Shown in pieces: positions 32,493 through 39,580 of a stretch of 39,580 bases of DNA; within the stretch, counting starts at the first letter, position 1; the number at the start of each line of letters is the position of its first letter. The position numbers and the translations under genes were made by a program. The notes beneath the pieces are model-generated. The model was not told the DNA's origin. It saw nothing but the letters and a program-made list of their open reading frames with translations, and did not search any database. The stretch is taken from IMG/VR virus record IMGVR_UViG_3300032265_001293, positions 1-39,580 of that record; one strand, written 5' to 3'. Origin of the DNA: a virus.

Positions 32493-34529
32493 ATGAAGAA
32501 ATTATTATCTCCGTGGCTTGCATTGATCACGCTATTTGTGATGATTGGTGTTCGTTATGAAAATCCAACTTTCATCGAGAGCGTTAGATTGCGCTACTTC
32601 GATACTTTAATCACATCTAAGAAACCAACAGAGAACAATGTTTATACCGTAAACATTGATGAGGATTCTTTAAACAAATATGGTCAATGGCCATTCCCCA
32701 GATCAGAGTATTCATACATCATTCAAGAACTCTACAAGAGAAATGCTGGTCTGGTTATTCTAGACGTTTTGATGCCAGAACGCGATAGGTTTGGTGAAGA
32801 TGCTCTATTAGCCAAAACAATAACAAAATACCCAGTCATATTGGCTAATATTCCAGCAGAAAAAACAAAGAACAATCCTAAAGTTCCTGGTGCTGTAATT
32901 ATTGGTTCAGAGTTTGAAGATAAAATCGTCAAGTATCCTGGATTAATCGCGAACGTACCAGCACTAGAAGAAAATGCCATTGGCGTTGGTAGTGTTAATA
33001 CTATGCCTGAGATTGATGGTGTTAATCGTCGTGCCCCTTTAGTATCTACAGTAGAGGGTAAGATATATCCATCACTAGCCATGGAAGTGTTACGCGTGGC
33101 TGCTGGTGATAACACAGTACAAATTAAACTAAATGAGAATGGCGTAGAGAAAATGCGCATTCCTAGTTTTGGTCCCATAACAACAGACTCATTAGGTCGC
33201 GTCTGGATTGATTGGTCTCAAAAGGATAAGCAAGTATCATTAGCATATCTTCCTGAAGATTTTAATGGTGCAATGGTTATTGTTGGACCAACTGCTGCTG
33301 GTATTGCTAATCCACTATCAACTCCCGTTGGAGCATCATACCCACAAGACATACAAGCATCATTAATTTATACAATGATGAATGGTGTTGTAATTTCAAG
33401 ACCAGACTACGCTGACAGTTTAGAGTTGCTTTCTATTCTAATAGCAGGTATACTATTATTAATTCTTACGAGGTGGACATATGTTGGACTTGCGTCAATT
33501 CCTATTATCATTTTTAGTGCTGCGTATGGTAGCCACTGGGCTTTTGTCAATCACCTTTGGTTATTTGACATTACTGCCTTCATCGGAGCAACCGTGTTGG
33601 TTGCGCTCCATGCATACGGAATCAAGTTCGTCTCAGAGTTCCTGCAAAAGCAGCAAATCAAAAAACAGTTTGGAACATATCTATCCCCCGCGATGGTAGA
33701 AAAATTACAAAAGAATCCAGAGTTATTAACTCTTGGTGGTGAAGAGCGTGAACTTTCTATTATGTTCACTGATGTTCGCGGCTTCACAAGTATCTCTGAA
33801 CACTATGGAAAAGATGTGCAGGGATTAACTAAAATTATGAATCGCTACATGACTGCAATGACTGCAAAAATCATTGAGAATGAGGGTACTCTTGACAAGT
33901 ACATCGGCGATGCTCAGATGGCGTTCTGGAATGCACCACTTGATGACGCTAATCACGCAAAAAACGCAGTGAAAACTGCCCTTTTAATGTTAAAAGACTT
34001 GGAGAAGTTTAATGAAGAAATATCTAAAGAATCTGTTCCTCCATTCGGATTGGGAATCGGCATTAACACTGGTCGTGTTGTCGTTGGTAATATGGGCAGC
34101 GTTCAAAGGTTTGACTACACCTGTCTCGGAGACGCTGTCAACCTGGCAAGTCGTCTCGAAGGGCAATCAAAGCCATATGGTGTTAAACTTATCCTCGGAC
34201 CAATTACAGCAGAGCAAATAGCAGACGAATATCAGCTGATTGAACTCGATTTGATCGCAGTAAAGGGTAAAACGGAGCCAGTTAAGATCTATACAGTCGC
34301 CCCTGCCGATGATGTCATGGCAGGTAACCAGCATGAGAAGTTCCTAGATGCTTATAGAAAAGGTCAGTGGAAAGCTGCTAAGTTTTACATTAATGGTATG
34401 GGACAATGGGGTGGTCTCAAGACGGGCTGGAATGGCGAAATGAATAAATACTATGACGCAATGTTAGAGAGAATGGAAGGCGAAGTGCCAGAAGGCTGGG
34501 ATGGAGTTTTCAGAGCAACAAGCAAATAA
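32493..34529 (+). CDS. CHASE2-domain class III adenylate cyclase
   Basis: A 678-aa membrane protein. After an N-terminal membrane helix comes a periplasmic CHASE2 sensor (VNIDEDSLNKYGQWPFPRSE, GLVILDVLMPERDRFG, DGVNRRAPLV). Three membrane helices follow at about 305-375, then a class III cyclase: MFTDVRGFTSISE (metal Asp), LDKYIGDAQMAFWN (second metal Asp and purine-binding Lys), FDYTCLGDAVNLASRLEG (Asp/Thr region and transition-state Arg). All catalytic residues for making cAMP from ATP are present. The ATG at 32493 follows AGGAAA; it lies 2 bases after the FecR stop. A phage-borne adenylate cyclase is unusual. Confidence 0.9.
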   Translation: MKKLLSPWLALITLFVMIGVRYENPTFIESVRLRYFDTLITSKKPTENNVYTVNIDEDSLNKYGQWPFPRSEYSYIIQELYKRNAGLVILDVLMPERDRFGEDALLAKTITKYPVILANIPAEKTKNNPKVPGAVIIGSEFEDKIVKYPGLIANVPALEENAIGVGSVNTMPEIDGVNRRAPLVSTVEGKIYPSLAMEVLRVAAGDNTVQIKLNENGVEKMRIPSFGPITTDSLGRVWIDWSQKDKQVSLAYLPEDFNGAMVIVGPTAAGIANPLSTPVGASYPQDIQASLIYTMMNGVVISRPDYADSLELLSILIAGILLLILTRWTYVGLASIPIIIFSAAYGSHWAFVNHLWLFDITAFIGATVLVALHAYGIKFVSEFLQKQQIKKQFGTYLSPAMVEKLQKNPELLTLGGEERELSIMFTDVRGFTSISEHYGKDVQGLTKIMNRYMTAMTAKIIENEGTLDKYIGDAQMAFWNAPLDDANHAKNAVKTALLMLKDLEKFNEEISKESVPPFGLGIGINTGRVVVGNMGSVQRFDYTCLGDAVNLASRLEGQSKPYGVKLILGPITAEQIADEYQLIELDLIAVKGKTEPVKIYTVAPADDVMAGNQHEKFLDAYRKGQWKAAKFYINGMGQWGGLKTGWNGEMNKYYDAMLERMEGEVPEGWDGVFRATSK

Positions 34530-34537
34530 GGACTGAT

Positions 34538-35032
34538 ATGCTATTCTGGCTACTTAAATTTTTACCTGCTATGTTGATTCATGGGTTCATGGCTGCATCT
34601 TTGCTTGCATTCTTGATCTCATTCATTCCACTTGTCCCATATAGAGTATTCTTAAAGTGGGGTGGGATCGCAGCCATTGCTTTAGGTTTATTCCTAGAGG
34701 GCTGTTTATTGACCCAACAAGCATGGGAAGCCCAAGTAGAAAATTTACAAAAACAAGTTGCTATTTCAGAAGAAAAAGCAAAGGTAATCAATACAGAGAT
34801 TGTTGAGAAGGTTGTGACGGAACAAAAAATCGTCAAAGAAAAAGGCGATGCGATTATTAAGTACATTGATCGCGAAGTGACTAAGATTGATAGCACTTGC
34901 GTTATTCCAGAAATAGTAATCAAGGTTCATAATGCTGCCGCTCTCAATACCCCAATAGAAGAAGAACAACCATTAACACCAAGCACTGTTGTAGATACTA
35001 GTGCTCATAACGCAGCGGCAATGCCGCAATGA
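34538..35032 (+). CDS. Inner-membrane spanin (Rz-like) candidate
   Basis: A 164-aa protein with two N-terminal hydrophobic segments (LLKFLPAMLIHGFMAASLLA and a second near residues 40-58) and a periplasmic coiled coil (VENLQKQVAISEEKAKVINT, VEKVVTEQKIVKEKG). A short Pro/Thr/Ala-rich tail follows. This is the usual layout of an i-spanin, which with an outer-membrane lipoprotein disrupts the outer membrane at lysis. AAGGA lies 6 bases upstream. The partner is probably the lipoprotein at 36083-36346. Spanin identity is from architecture only. Confidence 0.6.
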   Translation: MLFWLLKFLPAMLIHGFMAASLLAFLISFIPLVPYRVFLKWGGIAAIALGLFLEGCLLTQQAWEAQVENLQKQVAISEEKAKVINTEIVEKVVTEQKIVKEKGDAIIKYIDREVTKIDSTCVIPEIVIKVHNAAALNTPIEEEQPLTPSTVVDTSAHNAAAMPQ

Positions 35033-35559
35033 AAACATTTAAACAATTAAGAGAAGAAATAAACGAAGCTTGCTGGAAAGGTTATAAGCGAGTTGGCGGC
35101 AAAATGAAAAATGGCAGAATGGTGCCAAACTGCGTTCCTGTTAAAGAAGAAGAATTAAACGAAAAGAACGCACCGACTGATCCAGCTAAATGGGCAAGAG
35201 CAAAATCTGCCGCTAAAGCAAAGTTTTCTGTATATCCTTCAGCATATGCCAATGGTTGGGCAGCTAAGAAATACAAATCCATGGGTGGTGGGTGGAAAAC
35301 CCAGGAAGAAGTTGAAAGAATAAATGAAGATTTGCGCACTTGGTTCAAACAAAAATGGGTACGATTTGACACAAAGGGTAATATCAAGGGTCAATGTGCC
35401 AGAGAGCCAGGAGAAGGTAAGCCAAAATGTTTACCGCAAGACAAGGCTCACACATTAGGAAAAAAAGCAAGAGCAACTGCTGCTCGCCGTAAGCGTCGTG
35501 AAGATCCAAACCCAGATCGTAAGGGTGCACCGATTATGGTTAAAACGAAAAAGGATTAA
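35029..35559 (+). CDS. Multi-module virion-type protein with MKTFKQL leader
   Basis: A 176-aa basic protein. It begins MKTFKQLREEINEACWKGYK, a leader of the type shared by several proteins here. Modules common in marine phage structural proteins follow: GYKRVGGKMKNGRMVPNCVP, a linker VKEEELNEKN, YPSAYANGWAAKKYKS, and DLRTWFKQKWVRFDTKGNIK with GQCAREPGEGKPKCLPQDKA. Cys pairs in the last module may bind metal. The leader and linkers offer possible prohead-protease sites. It overlaps the i-spanin by ATGA. Likely internal head or capsid-associated protein. Confidence 0.6.
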   Translation: MKTFKQLREEINEACWKGYKRVGGKMKNGRMVPNCVPVKEEELNEKNAPTDPAKWARAKSAAKAKFSVYPSAYANGWAAKKYKSMGGGWKTQEEVERINEDLRTWFKQKWVRFDTKGNIKGQCAREPGEGKPKCLPQDKAHTLGKKARATAARRKRREDPNPDRKGAPIMVKTKKD

Positions 35560-35561
35560 TG

Positions 35562-36083
35562 ATGAAAACATTTAAATCATTTTTAGAAGAAGCTGCCAAC
35601 GCTGCACAACAAGCAGCCATTGCTATTGCTATGAAAAAAGCTGGAAAGAAACCAAAGAATGAAGAGGTTTCTCCAATGATTAAACCGCCAAACAGGCGAT
35701 TTGACAACAAGAGTGATGCCTTCGCTCATGTTAAGAAACATGGTGGTAAAGTTTATAAAGGAACTTATATAGATCCTAACAATGGAACAAAACATATATC
35801 TTTTCATGTTAAAGAAGAAGTAATCAACGAACGTGGCGAAGATTCAAAAGGATATAAGCGTTCAACGGAATCTGGCGCAGGTCTAACTCGCAAAGGTGCG
35901 AAGGCTATGGGAATCAAAACCGCAGTCACAACCCCACCAAGCAAACTAGATCCAAACGGAAAAGCAGCAAAGCGTCGTAAGTCTTTTTGTGCACGCATGA
36001 GTGGAATGAGAGGACCAATGAAAGATGATAAGGGTCGCCCAACTCGTAAAGCAATGTCATTGAGAAGATGGAATTGTCATTAA
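35562..36083 (+). CDS. Multi-module virion-type protein with MKTFKSFLEE leader
   Basis: A 173-aa protein. The start at 35562 is preferred over the ATG at 35559 because AAGGA is then 6 bases upstream; it gives MKTFKSFLEEAANAAQQAA, the clearest match in the window to the T4 internal-protein leader. A small beta module (DAFAHVKKHGGKVYKGTYID), a linker VKEEVINERG and a C-terminal module with KAAKRRKSFCARMSGMRGPM and SLRRWNC follow; the last is shared by many marine phage structural proteins. Probably packaged in the head. Overlap with the next gene is TAATG. Confidence 0.65.
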   Translation: MKTFKSFLEEAANAAQQAAIAIAMKKAGKKPKNEEVSPMIKPPNRRFDNKSDAFAHVKKHGGKVYKGTYIDPNNGTKHISFHVKEEVINERGEDSKGYKRSTESGAGLTRKGAKAMGIKTAVTTPPSKLDPNGKAAKRRKSFCARMSGMRGPMKDDKGRPTRKAMSLRRWNCH

Positions 36084-36346
36084 TGAGAAAATTAATCCCA
36101 CTATTACTAATTTTATCAGGTTGTGCTACTGTTCCTGTTGAAAGACATTTCCCAGAAGCACCACCAGAGTTAATGGTGAAGTGTGGCAATTTACAAACAA
36201 TAGACAAACAACAGGTTGTCTTCAGTGAGTTTTTAAAAACTGTTACTGCTAATTATACTCAGTACTATAGTTGTGTTAAATTATTAGACGGATGGCAGGA
36301 GTGGTATAAAAACCAGAAACAGAATTTCGACTCAGTGGGTAAATAA
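36083..36346 (+). CDS. Outer-membrane spanin (Rz1-like lipoprotein) candidate
   Basis: An 87-aa lipoprotein: MRKLIPLLLILSGCATVPVE has the lipobox I-L-S-G-C, followed by Pro-rich EAPPELMVKC, a pattern typical of Rz1-like o-spanins, then a helical C-terminal region with a second Cys. The ATG at 36083 is chosen because the in-frame upstream ATG would spoil the signal sequence and because TAATG coupling is present. It probably pairs with the i-spanin at 34538-35032; two other genes lie between them, which is less usual than adjacent or nested spanin pairs. Confidence 0.65.
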   Translation: MRKLIPLLLILSGCATVPVERHFPEAPPELMVKCGNLQTIDKQQVVFSEFLKTVTANYTQYYSCVKLLDGWQEWYKNQKQNFDSVGK

Positions 36347-36523
36347 ATGTCACATCTCAAAAATGTTGATCTTAATTATGCTCAACATCTATTGAGAACA
36401 TTTAGAATTAGTTATATTTGTTTTACTGCAGGAATAGTTTGTTTATTTCATGGGGTGTTTCCATTTCTTGCAACTAATTATGCTTCAATAAAAATAAAAA
36501 TATTAGCAAAAGAGTTACAATAA
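36347..36523 (+). CDS. Small membrane protein (DUF6356-like)
   Basis: A 58-aa protein that begins immediately after the previous stop and ends immediately before the next start. VDLNYAQHLLRTFRISYICF is followed by a membrane segment TAGIVCLFHGVFPFLATNYA; the H-G-x-F-P-F motif is typical of a small inner-membrane family found in phages and proteobacteria that I believe is DUF6356. Its role is unknown; lysis association is plausible from position. Confidence 0.65.
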   Translation: MSHLKNVDLNYAQHLLRTFRISYICFTAGIVCLFHGVFPFLATNYASIKIKILAKELQ

Positions 36524-36880
36524 ATGTTAGACATAGAAGCTAAGGTTAGCAAATTAGAGATTGAAGTCTCAGCTATCAAAGAAAAGGTAAGTTTCTTTAG
36601 TGTTATCTACGACAAGTTCGATTCAACCATCGACAAGATCGAAAGAAACATGGAAGAGCGTCGCCAAAGTACAAACGATGATCTCAAAGATGTTTATCAA
36701 AAAATAAACGACACTGAACAGAAGATCATGACTGAGATTCTTAGACTCAGAGAAGACATGGCAAGACAACATCAAGTTGAAAATAAAAAGATCGATGATC
36801 TTAATAAGTGGCGTTGGATTGTAATGGGAGCAGCTGCTGCAGTTGGCTGGATAATTTCTAAGGTTCTTGCTATCAAATAA
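36524..36880 (+). CDS. Coiled-coil protein with C-terminal membrane anchor
   Basis: A 118-aa protein with a long coiled coil (KVSKLEIEVSAIKEKVSFF and TEQKIMTEILRLREDMARQH) and a C-terminal membrane segment (WRWIVMGAAAAVGWIISKVL). This matches XhlA/hemolysin-like phage proteins that accompany holins. It is the last gene of the lysis region; a promoter for the primase follows its stop. The holin-accessory role is inference. Confidence 0.6.
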   Translation: MLDIEAKVSKLEIEVSAIKEKVSFFSVIYDKFDSTIDKIERNMEERRQSTNDDLKDVYQKINDTEQKIMTEILRLREDMARQHQVENKKIDDLNKWRWIVMGAAAAVGWIISKVLAIK

Positions 36881-36881
36881 T

Positions 36882-36910
36882 TTGCTTTTCATTCATTAAT
36901 AGCGCATACT
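36882..36910 (+). promoter_or_regulatory. Sigma70-like promoter before primase
   Basis: TTGCTT at 36882-36887 and CATACT at 36905-36910, spacer 17 bases. It shares TTGCTTTTC with the promoter at 16698. The -10 is weaker (four of six). The start would lie about 25-30 bases before the primase ATG. Confidence 0.5.
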
Positions 36911-36944
36911 ACAGGTATCTGTCAGTATTCTTTTTGGTTACATT

Positions 36945-38012
36945 ATGTCCGTTTACATTGATCGTAAATATCTGCTATTGTCTTCATCAAGACTCGAAAG
37001 ATTCGCACAAAAGAAAGATGATCTGTTTAATTTCAGATGTCCTTTCTGTGGCGATTCCAAAAAGAATAAACTAAAAGCCAGAGGTTATGTTTTCAGGAAA
37101 AACAATGACTACTATTACACCTGCCATAACTGTCATACAAGTACAACCTTTTCAAAATTCTTAAAGCATATAGACGGTGAATCTCACCGCCAATACGTTG
37201 TTGAACGCTATACTGCAGGAGACAACAGCCACTCAAATTATCAAAAGCCAAACTTTGATCTGAAAGGACCAAAGCCTGGACAAGTGTTTAGTGAAAAAAT
37301 TGATGCATTACACGAACAGTCAAATATTAATATTAAATCTGTTAAAGCAGATGGTCTATACTGCCTAAGTAATTTGTCAGAGGAACATCCAGCTCGCGTT
37401 TATATTAAAGAAAGAAGTATTCCAGAAAAGTTTTTGTCTGAAATTTATTATACCAATAAATACAAAGAATTCCTCGATAATTGTTTTCCTCATCACGGTA
37501 ATGAGAATGTACCAGACGATGAGCGTATAGTATTGTTCTATACAAATGAAAAGGGAGATATAACTAATGTCACTGGAAGAGCTCTGGGTCAAAATAGGAT
37601 TCGATATTGCACAGTTAAAGTCGGAGAGGAAAAGAAAATCTTCGGACTACACAGATTACGAATTGATTCAAAGGTTTATGTTGTCGAAGGTCAATTTGAT
37701 TCTTTCTTTATTCCTAATTGCATTGCCAGTGGTGATAGCAATTTGGGTGGTATTATTGAACATCTAAAAGCTGATGACATAACATTAGTTTATGATAATG
37801 AACCGAGAAATCCAGAAATAGTAAAGCAGGTAGAGCGTTCTATCAATAAAGGATATTCTGTTTGTTTGTTTCCTGATAGTATTCCTGGAAAAGATATTAA
37901 TGAGATGATTGCGTTGGGTATAAGTGCTGAAGAGATTAAAATTATTATTGATGATAATACGTTTAGTGGGCTTACGGCAAAGTTGAAGTTTATAGAGTGG
38001 AGAAAATGCTAA
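36945..38012 (+). CDS. 61: DNA primase, T4 gp61/DnaG-like
   Basis: A 355-aa primase that makes RNA primers with the gp41-type helicase. An N-terminal zinc ribbon is formed by RCPFCGDS (Cys32, Cys35) and YTCHNCH (Cys60, Cys63). The TOPRIM core shows VYVVEGQFDSFFIPN (catalytic Glu), LVYDNEPRNPE (Asp) and PGKDINEM. Length and order match gp61. It has its own promoter and heads a nucleotide/replication operon. Its stop overlaps the next gene by 7 bases. Confidence 0.93.
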   Translation: MSVYIDRKYLLLSSSRLERFAQKKDDLFNFRCPFCGDSKKNKLKARGYVFRKNNDYYYTCHNCHTSTTFSKFLKHIDGESHRQYVVERYTAGDNSHSNYQKPNFDLKGPKPGQVFSEKIDALHEQSNINIKSVKADGLYCLSNLSEEHPARVYIKERSIPEKFLSEIYYTNKYKEFLDNCFPHHGNENVPDDERIVLFYTNEKGDITNVTGRALGQNRIRYCTVKVGEEKKIFGLHRLRIDSKVYVVEGQFDSFFIPNCIASGDSNLGGIIEHLKADDITLVYDNEPRNPEIVKQVERSINKGYSVCLFPDSIPGKDINEMIALGISAEEIKIIIDDNTFSGLTAKLKFIEWRKC

Positions 38013-38752
38013 AGACATACAAATCAATATTCATCTCTGATGTCCACTTAGGCACTAAGGGATGTAAGGCTGATATCCTTTGTAAATTTCTAAAAGAGCA
38101 CACATCTGAAAATCTATTTCTAGTTGGTGACATCATTGATGGCTGGCGACTCGAGCGCAAATTCTATTGGCCACAGAGTCATAGCAATGTTATTCGTCGT
38201 ATTCTTACTGCAGCAAAACGTGGTACTAATGTCACATACATTGTCGGTAACCATGATGAAGTCCTAAGAAAGATTTTACCTTTTGGTGTTTCTTTTGGTG
38301 AGATTGAATTGAAGAATCATCATAGATATAATGCTATTAATGGTAAACAATATTTGATTCTACATGGTGATTTGTTTGATACTGCCATAAGAAATAAGTT
38401 AAAATTCTTATATCACTTAGGTGATTATATTTACGATCTACTGTTAGATTTAAATCATGTAGTCAACTGGGTCAGAAACAAATTTGGATTCAAGTATTGG
38501 AGTTTAAGTGCCTATCTAAAAGGTAAGACAAAAGAAGCTGTTGCTTACATGTCTGACTTCGAAACTTTAATAACGGAATATTGTAAAAAGAAAAAGGCTG
38601 ATGGTGTTATATGTGGTCATATTCATCACGCTGATATTAAAGATATTAATGGCATCACTTATATGAATGATGGTGATTGGGTAGAAAGTTGTACTGCTCT
38701 TGTTGAAAATTATGATGGTACATGGGAAATTTTGAAAATGGAAATAACATGA
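38006..38752 (+). CDS. Calcineurin-like metallophosphoesterase, LpxH-like
   Basis: A 248-aa protein. SIFISDVHLGTKGCKA, FLVGDIIDGWRLERKFYWPQ, TYIVGNHDE, LILHGDLFD and VICGHIHHADI are the five metal-binding blocks of the family. The D-G-W-R-L and W-P-Q-S-H variants are those of UDP-2,3-diacylglucosamine pyrophosphatase-like enzymes of lipid A synthesis. The ATG at 38006 with GGAG 3 bases upstream is preferred to the GTG at 37997. It lies between primase and thyX, so action on a nucleotide substrate should also be considered. Confidence 0.8.
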   Translation: MLKTYKSIFISDVHLGTKGCKADILCKFLKEHTSENLFLVGDIIDGWRLERKFYWPQSHSNVIRRILTAAKRGTNVTYIVGNHDEVLRKILPFGVSFGEIELKNHHRYNAINGKQYLILHGDLFDTAIRNKLKFLYHLGDYIYDLLLDLNHVVNWVRNKFGFKYWSLSAYLKGKTKEAVAYMSDFETLITEYCKKKKADGVICGHIHHADIKDINGITYMNDGDWVESCTALVENYDGTWEILKMEIT

Positions 38753-39411
38753 AAGTAAGTTTAGTTTCTTGCTCAAAATCAAATATTGATGAGATTGAAG
38801 GTCTAACAGAACTCGTTGCTTATTGCGCAAGAGTTTCAAATCCATCTAATCAAATGAACAATGATACTTCAGAGAAGTTGATTAACTATTTAATTAATAA
38901 CAGTCACTGGTCGCCACTAGAAATGGTACATGTAACTCTTGAGATTGAAACTACAAGAGATATTGCTCGTCAGATTCTTCGTCATCGTTCATTCTCATTC
39001 CAAGAATTTTCTCAGCGTTATGCTGATCCTACTCAGATGGGGTTTGACTTCAAGGAAACTCGATTACAGGACACAAAGAATAGGCAGAATTCAACTGAAC
39101 TTGATCTAACAAGTCCAGATGATCGTAACCTTAATAACATGTGGATTGATAAACAAAAGAGAATTATTCGAGAAGCCAAAGATGTATATTCTTGGGCTAT
39201 TAAAAATGGTATTGCAAAAGAACAGGCTCGTGCAGTTCTTCCAGAAGGATTAACCGTATCAAAAATGTACATGGCAGGTACCTTAAGATCATGGGTGCAC
39301 TATATACAACTCCGCAGCGCAAATGGTACACAGAAAGAACATATGGAAATTGCTCGTGAATGTGCGAAGGTTATCGCTAACATATTTCCAATGTCAAAAG
39401 AATTAGTTTAA
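38749..39411 (+). CDS. thyX: Flavin-dependent thymidylate synthase
   Basis: A 220-aa enzyme that methylates dUMP using FADH2 and methylenetetrahydrofolate. RHRSFSFQEFSQR (residues 78-90) is the ThyX motif R-H-R-x7-S-x-R. LVAYCARVSNPSN, SHWSPLEMVHVTLEIET and QARAVLPEGLTVSKMYMAG are also conserved. The start is taken at the ATGA overlap with the previous gene, since the N-terminal extension from 38722 is not conserved. It provides dTMP for phage replication together with the reductase that follows. Confidence 0.95.
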   Translation: MKVSLVSCSKSNIDEIEGLTELVAYCARVSNPSNQMNNDTSEKLINYLINNSHWSPLEMVHVTLEIETTRDIARQILRHRSFSFQEFSQRYADPTQMGFDFKETRLQDTKNRQNSTELDLTSPDDRNLNNMWIDKQKRIIREAKDVYSWAIKNGIAKEQARAVLPEGLTVSKMYMAGTLRSWVHYIQLRSANGTQKEHMEIARECAKVIANIFPMSKELV

Positions 39412-39433
39412 TAAAGAAAAGGAAAAATAAAAA

Positions 39434-39580
39434 ATGTCAACACGTCTCCCAACAATATACCAAGATTTCATTCATATCAGTCGTTATGCTCGTTACACTG
39501 ATGAATTGAAACGTCGAGAAACATGGGATGAAACTGTTGATCGCTATATAAACTATTTTAAAAACCGCACAAATAACAAT
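39434..39580 (+). CDS. nrdJ: Ribonucleotide reductase, probably class II NrdJ, 3' partial
   Basis: Only the first 49 codons lie in the window. STRLPTIYQDFIHISRYARY and RRETWDETVDRYINYF match the N-terminus of adenosylcobalamin-dependent, phage-type class II ribonucleotide reductases. It lies 22 bases after thyX, so dTMP and dNTP supply form one unit. The class assignment needs the rest of the gene; if class II, the phage depends on host B12. Confidence 0.7.
   Translation, partial: MSTRLPTIYQDFIHISRYARYTDELKRRETWDETVDRYINYFKNRTNNN

Noticed and set aside
32732-33178. A 148-codon open frame on the - strand opposite the adenylate cyclase gene
   Set aside because: It lies wholly opposite a convincing cyclase gene, has no ribosome site or recognisable motif, and every supported gene in the window is on the + strand.
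32493-34529. Guanylate cyclase
   Set aside because: The Lys in LDKYIGDA and the Asp/Thr region around FDYTCLGDA are those of adenylate-type class III enzymes; the Glu/Cys pair typical of guanylate cyclases is not evident.
38722-38748. ThyX start at the upstream ATG (38722)
   Set aside because: It would add nine residues unlike the family, while the ATG at 38749 gives the usual ATGA overlap and the standard N-terminus.

Overview
The window reads as part of the genome of an AT-rich, T4-like myovirus of a Gram-negative, probably marine or freshwater, bacterium. Evidence: every convincing gene is on the + strand and tightly packed with ATGA/TAATG overlaps; there is a T4-type replication set (family B polymerase, UvsX, gp41-type helicase, gp61-type primase); ThyX and the start of a probable class II ribonucleotide reductase follow; two tRNAs are present; and there is a lysis set with inner- and outer-membrane spanin candidates, which implies an outer membrane. 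The style resembles pelagimyophages and cyanomyophages. The host cannot be fixed from this sequence.

Layout. (1) 1-7.7 kb: a glycan-modification island of about eight enzymes (five or six glycosyltransferase-like proteins, an SDR epimerase-like protein, a TIM-barrel sugar isomerase-like protein and a methyltransferase), interrupted by a 72-aa gene and tRNA-Gly(TCC) plus tRNA-CAT. (2) 7.7-15.7 kb: a membrane protein, an Lsm-like protein, then polymerase, UvsX, an unknown protein, helicase and a 424-aa unknown, driven by strong sigma70-like promoters. An RmlB dehydratase (15.7-16.6 kb) is attached to the end. (3) 16.7-27 kb: probable late/virion cargo genes: HAD phosphatase, KxDG nucleotidyltransferase (ligase-like), nucleotidylyltransferase-kinase, Dps ferritin, two long lysine-rich modular proteins with repeated EEVEQVDE linkers, several small unknowns, a GH19 endolysin and two further leader-bearing proteins. 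(4) 27-36.9 kb: secreted nuclease, a structured RNA candidate, small lipoprotein and holin-like genes, then a curli-type block (csgF, csgG, curlin), a FecR-domain protein and a CHASE2 adenylate cyclase, followed by spanins and two leader-bearing structural-type proteins. (5) 36.9 kb-end: primase, LpxH-like phosphoesterase, thyX and the start of nrdJ.

The two most striking systems are these. First, a curli secretion/amyloid block plus a cAMP-signalling pair sits inside the lysis region. Second, at least five proteins carry a leader like M-K-T-F-K-x-F-L-x-E, recalling the T4 internal-protein capsid-targeting sequence, and two long proteins contain repeated (L/I/V)-x-E linkers that could be prohead-protease sites. 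If that is right, this phage packages and ejects a set of enzymes, including a candidate nucleic-acid end-repair trio and perhaps a Dps. Both ideas are inference from sequence and can be tested by proteomics and structure searches.

No stretch longer than about 210 bases lacks a gene call. The longest gaps are the tRNA region (5813-6021) and the structured intergenic region (27906-28079).
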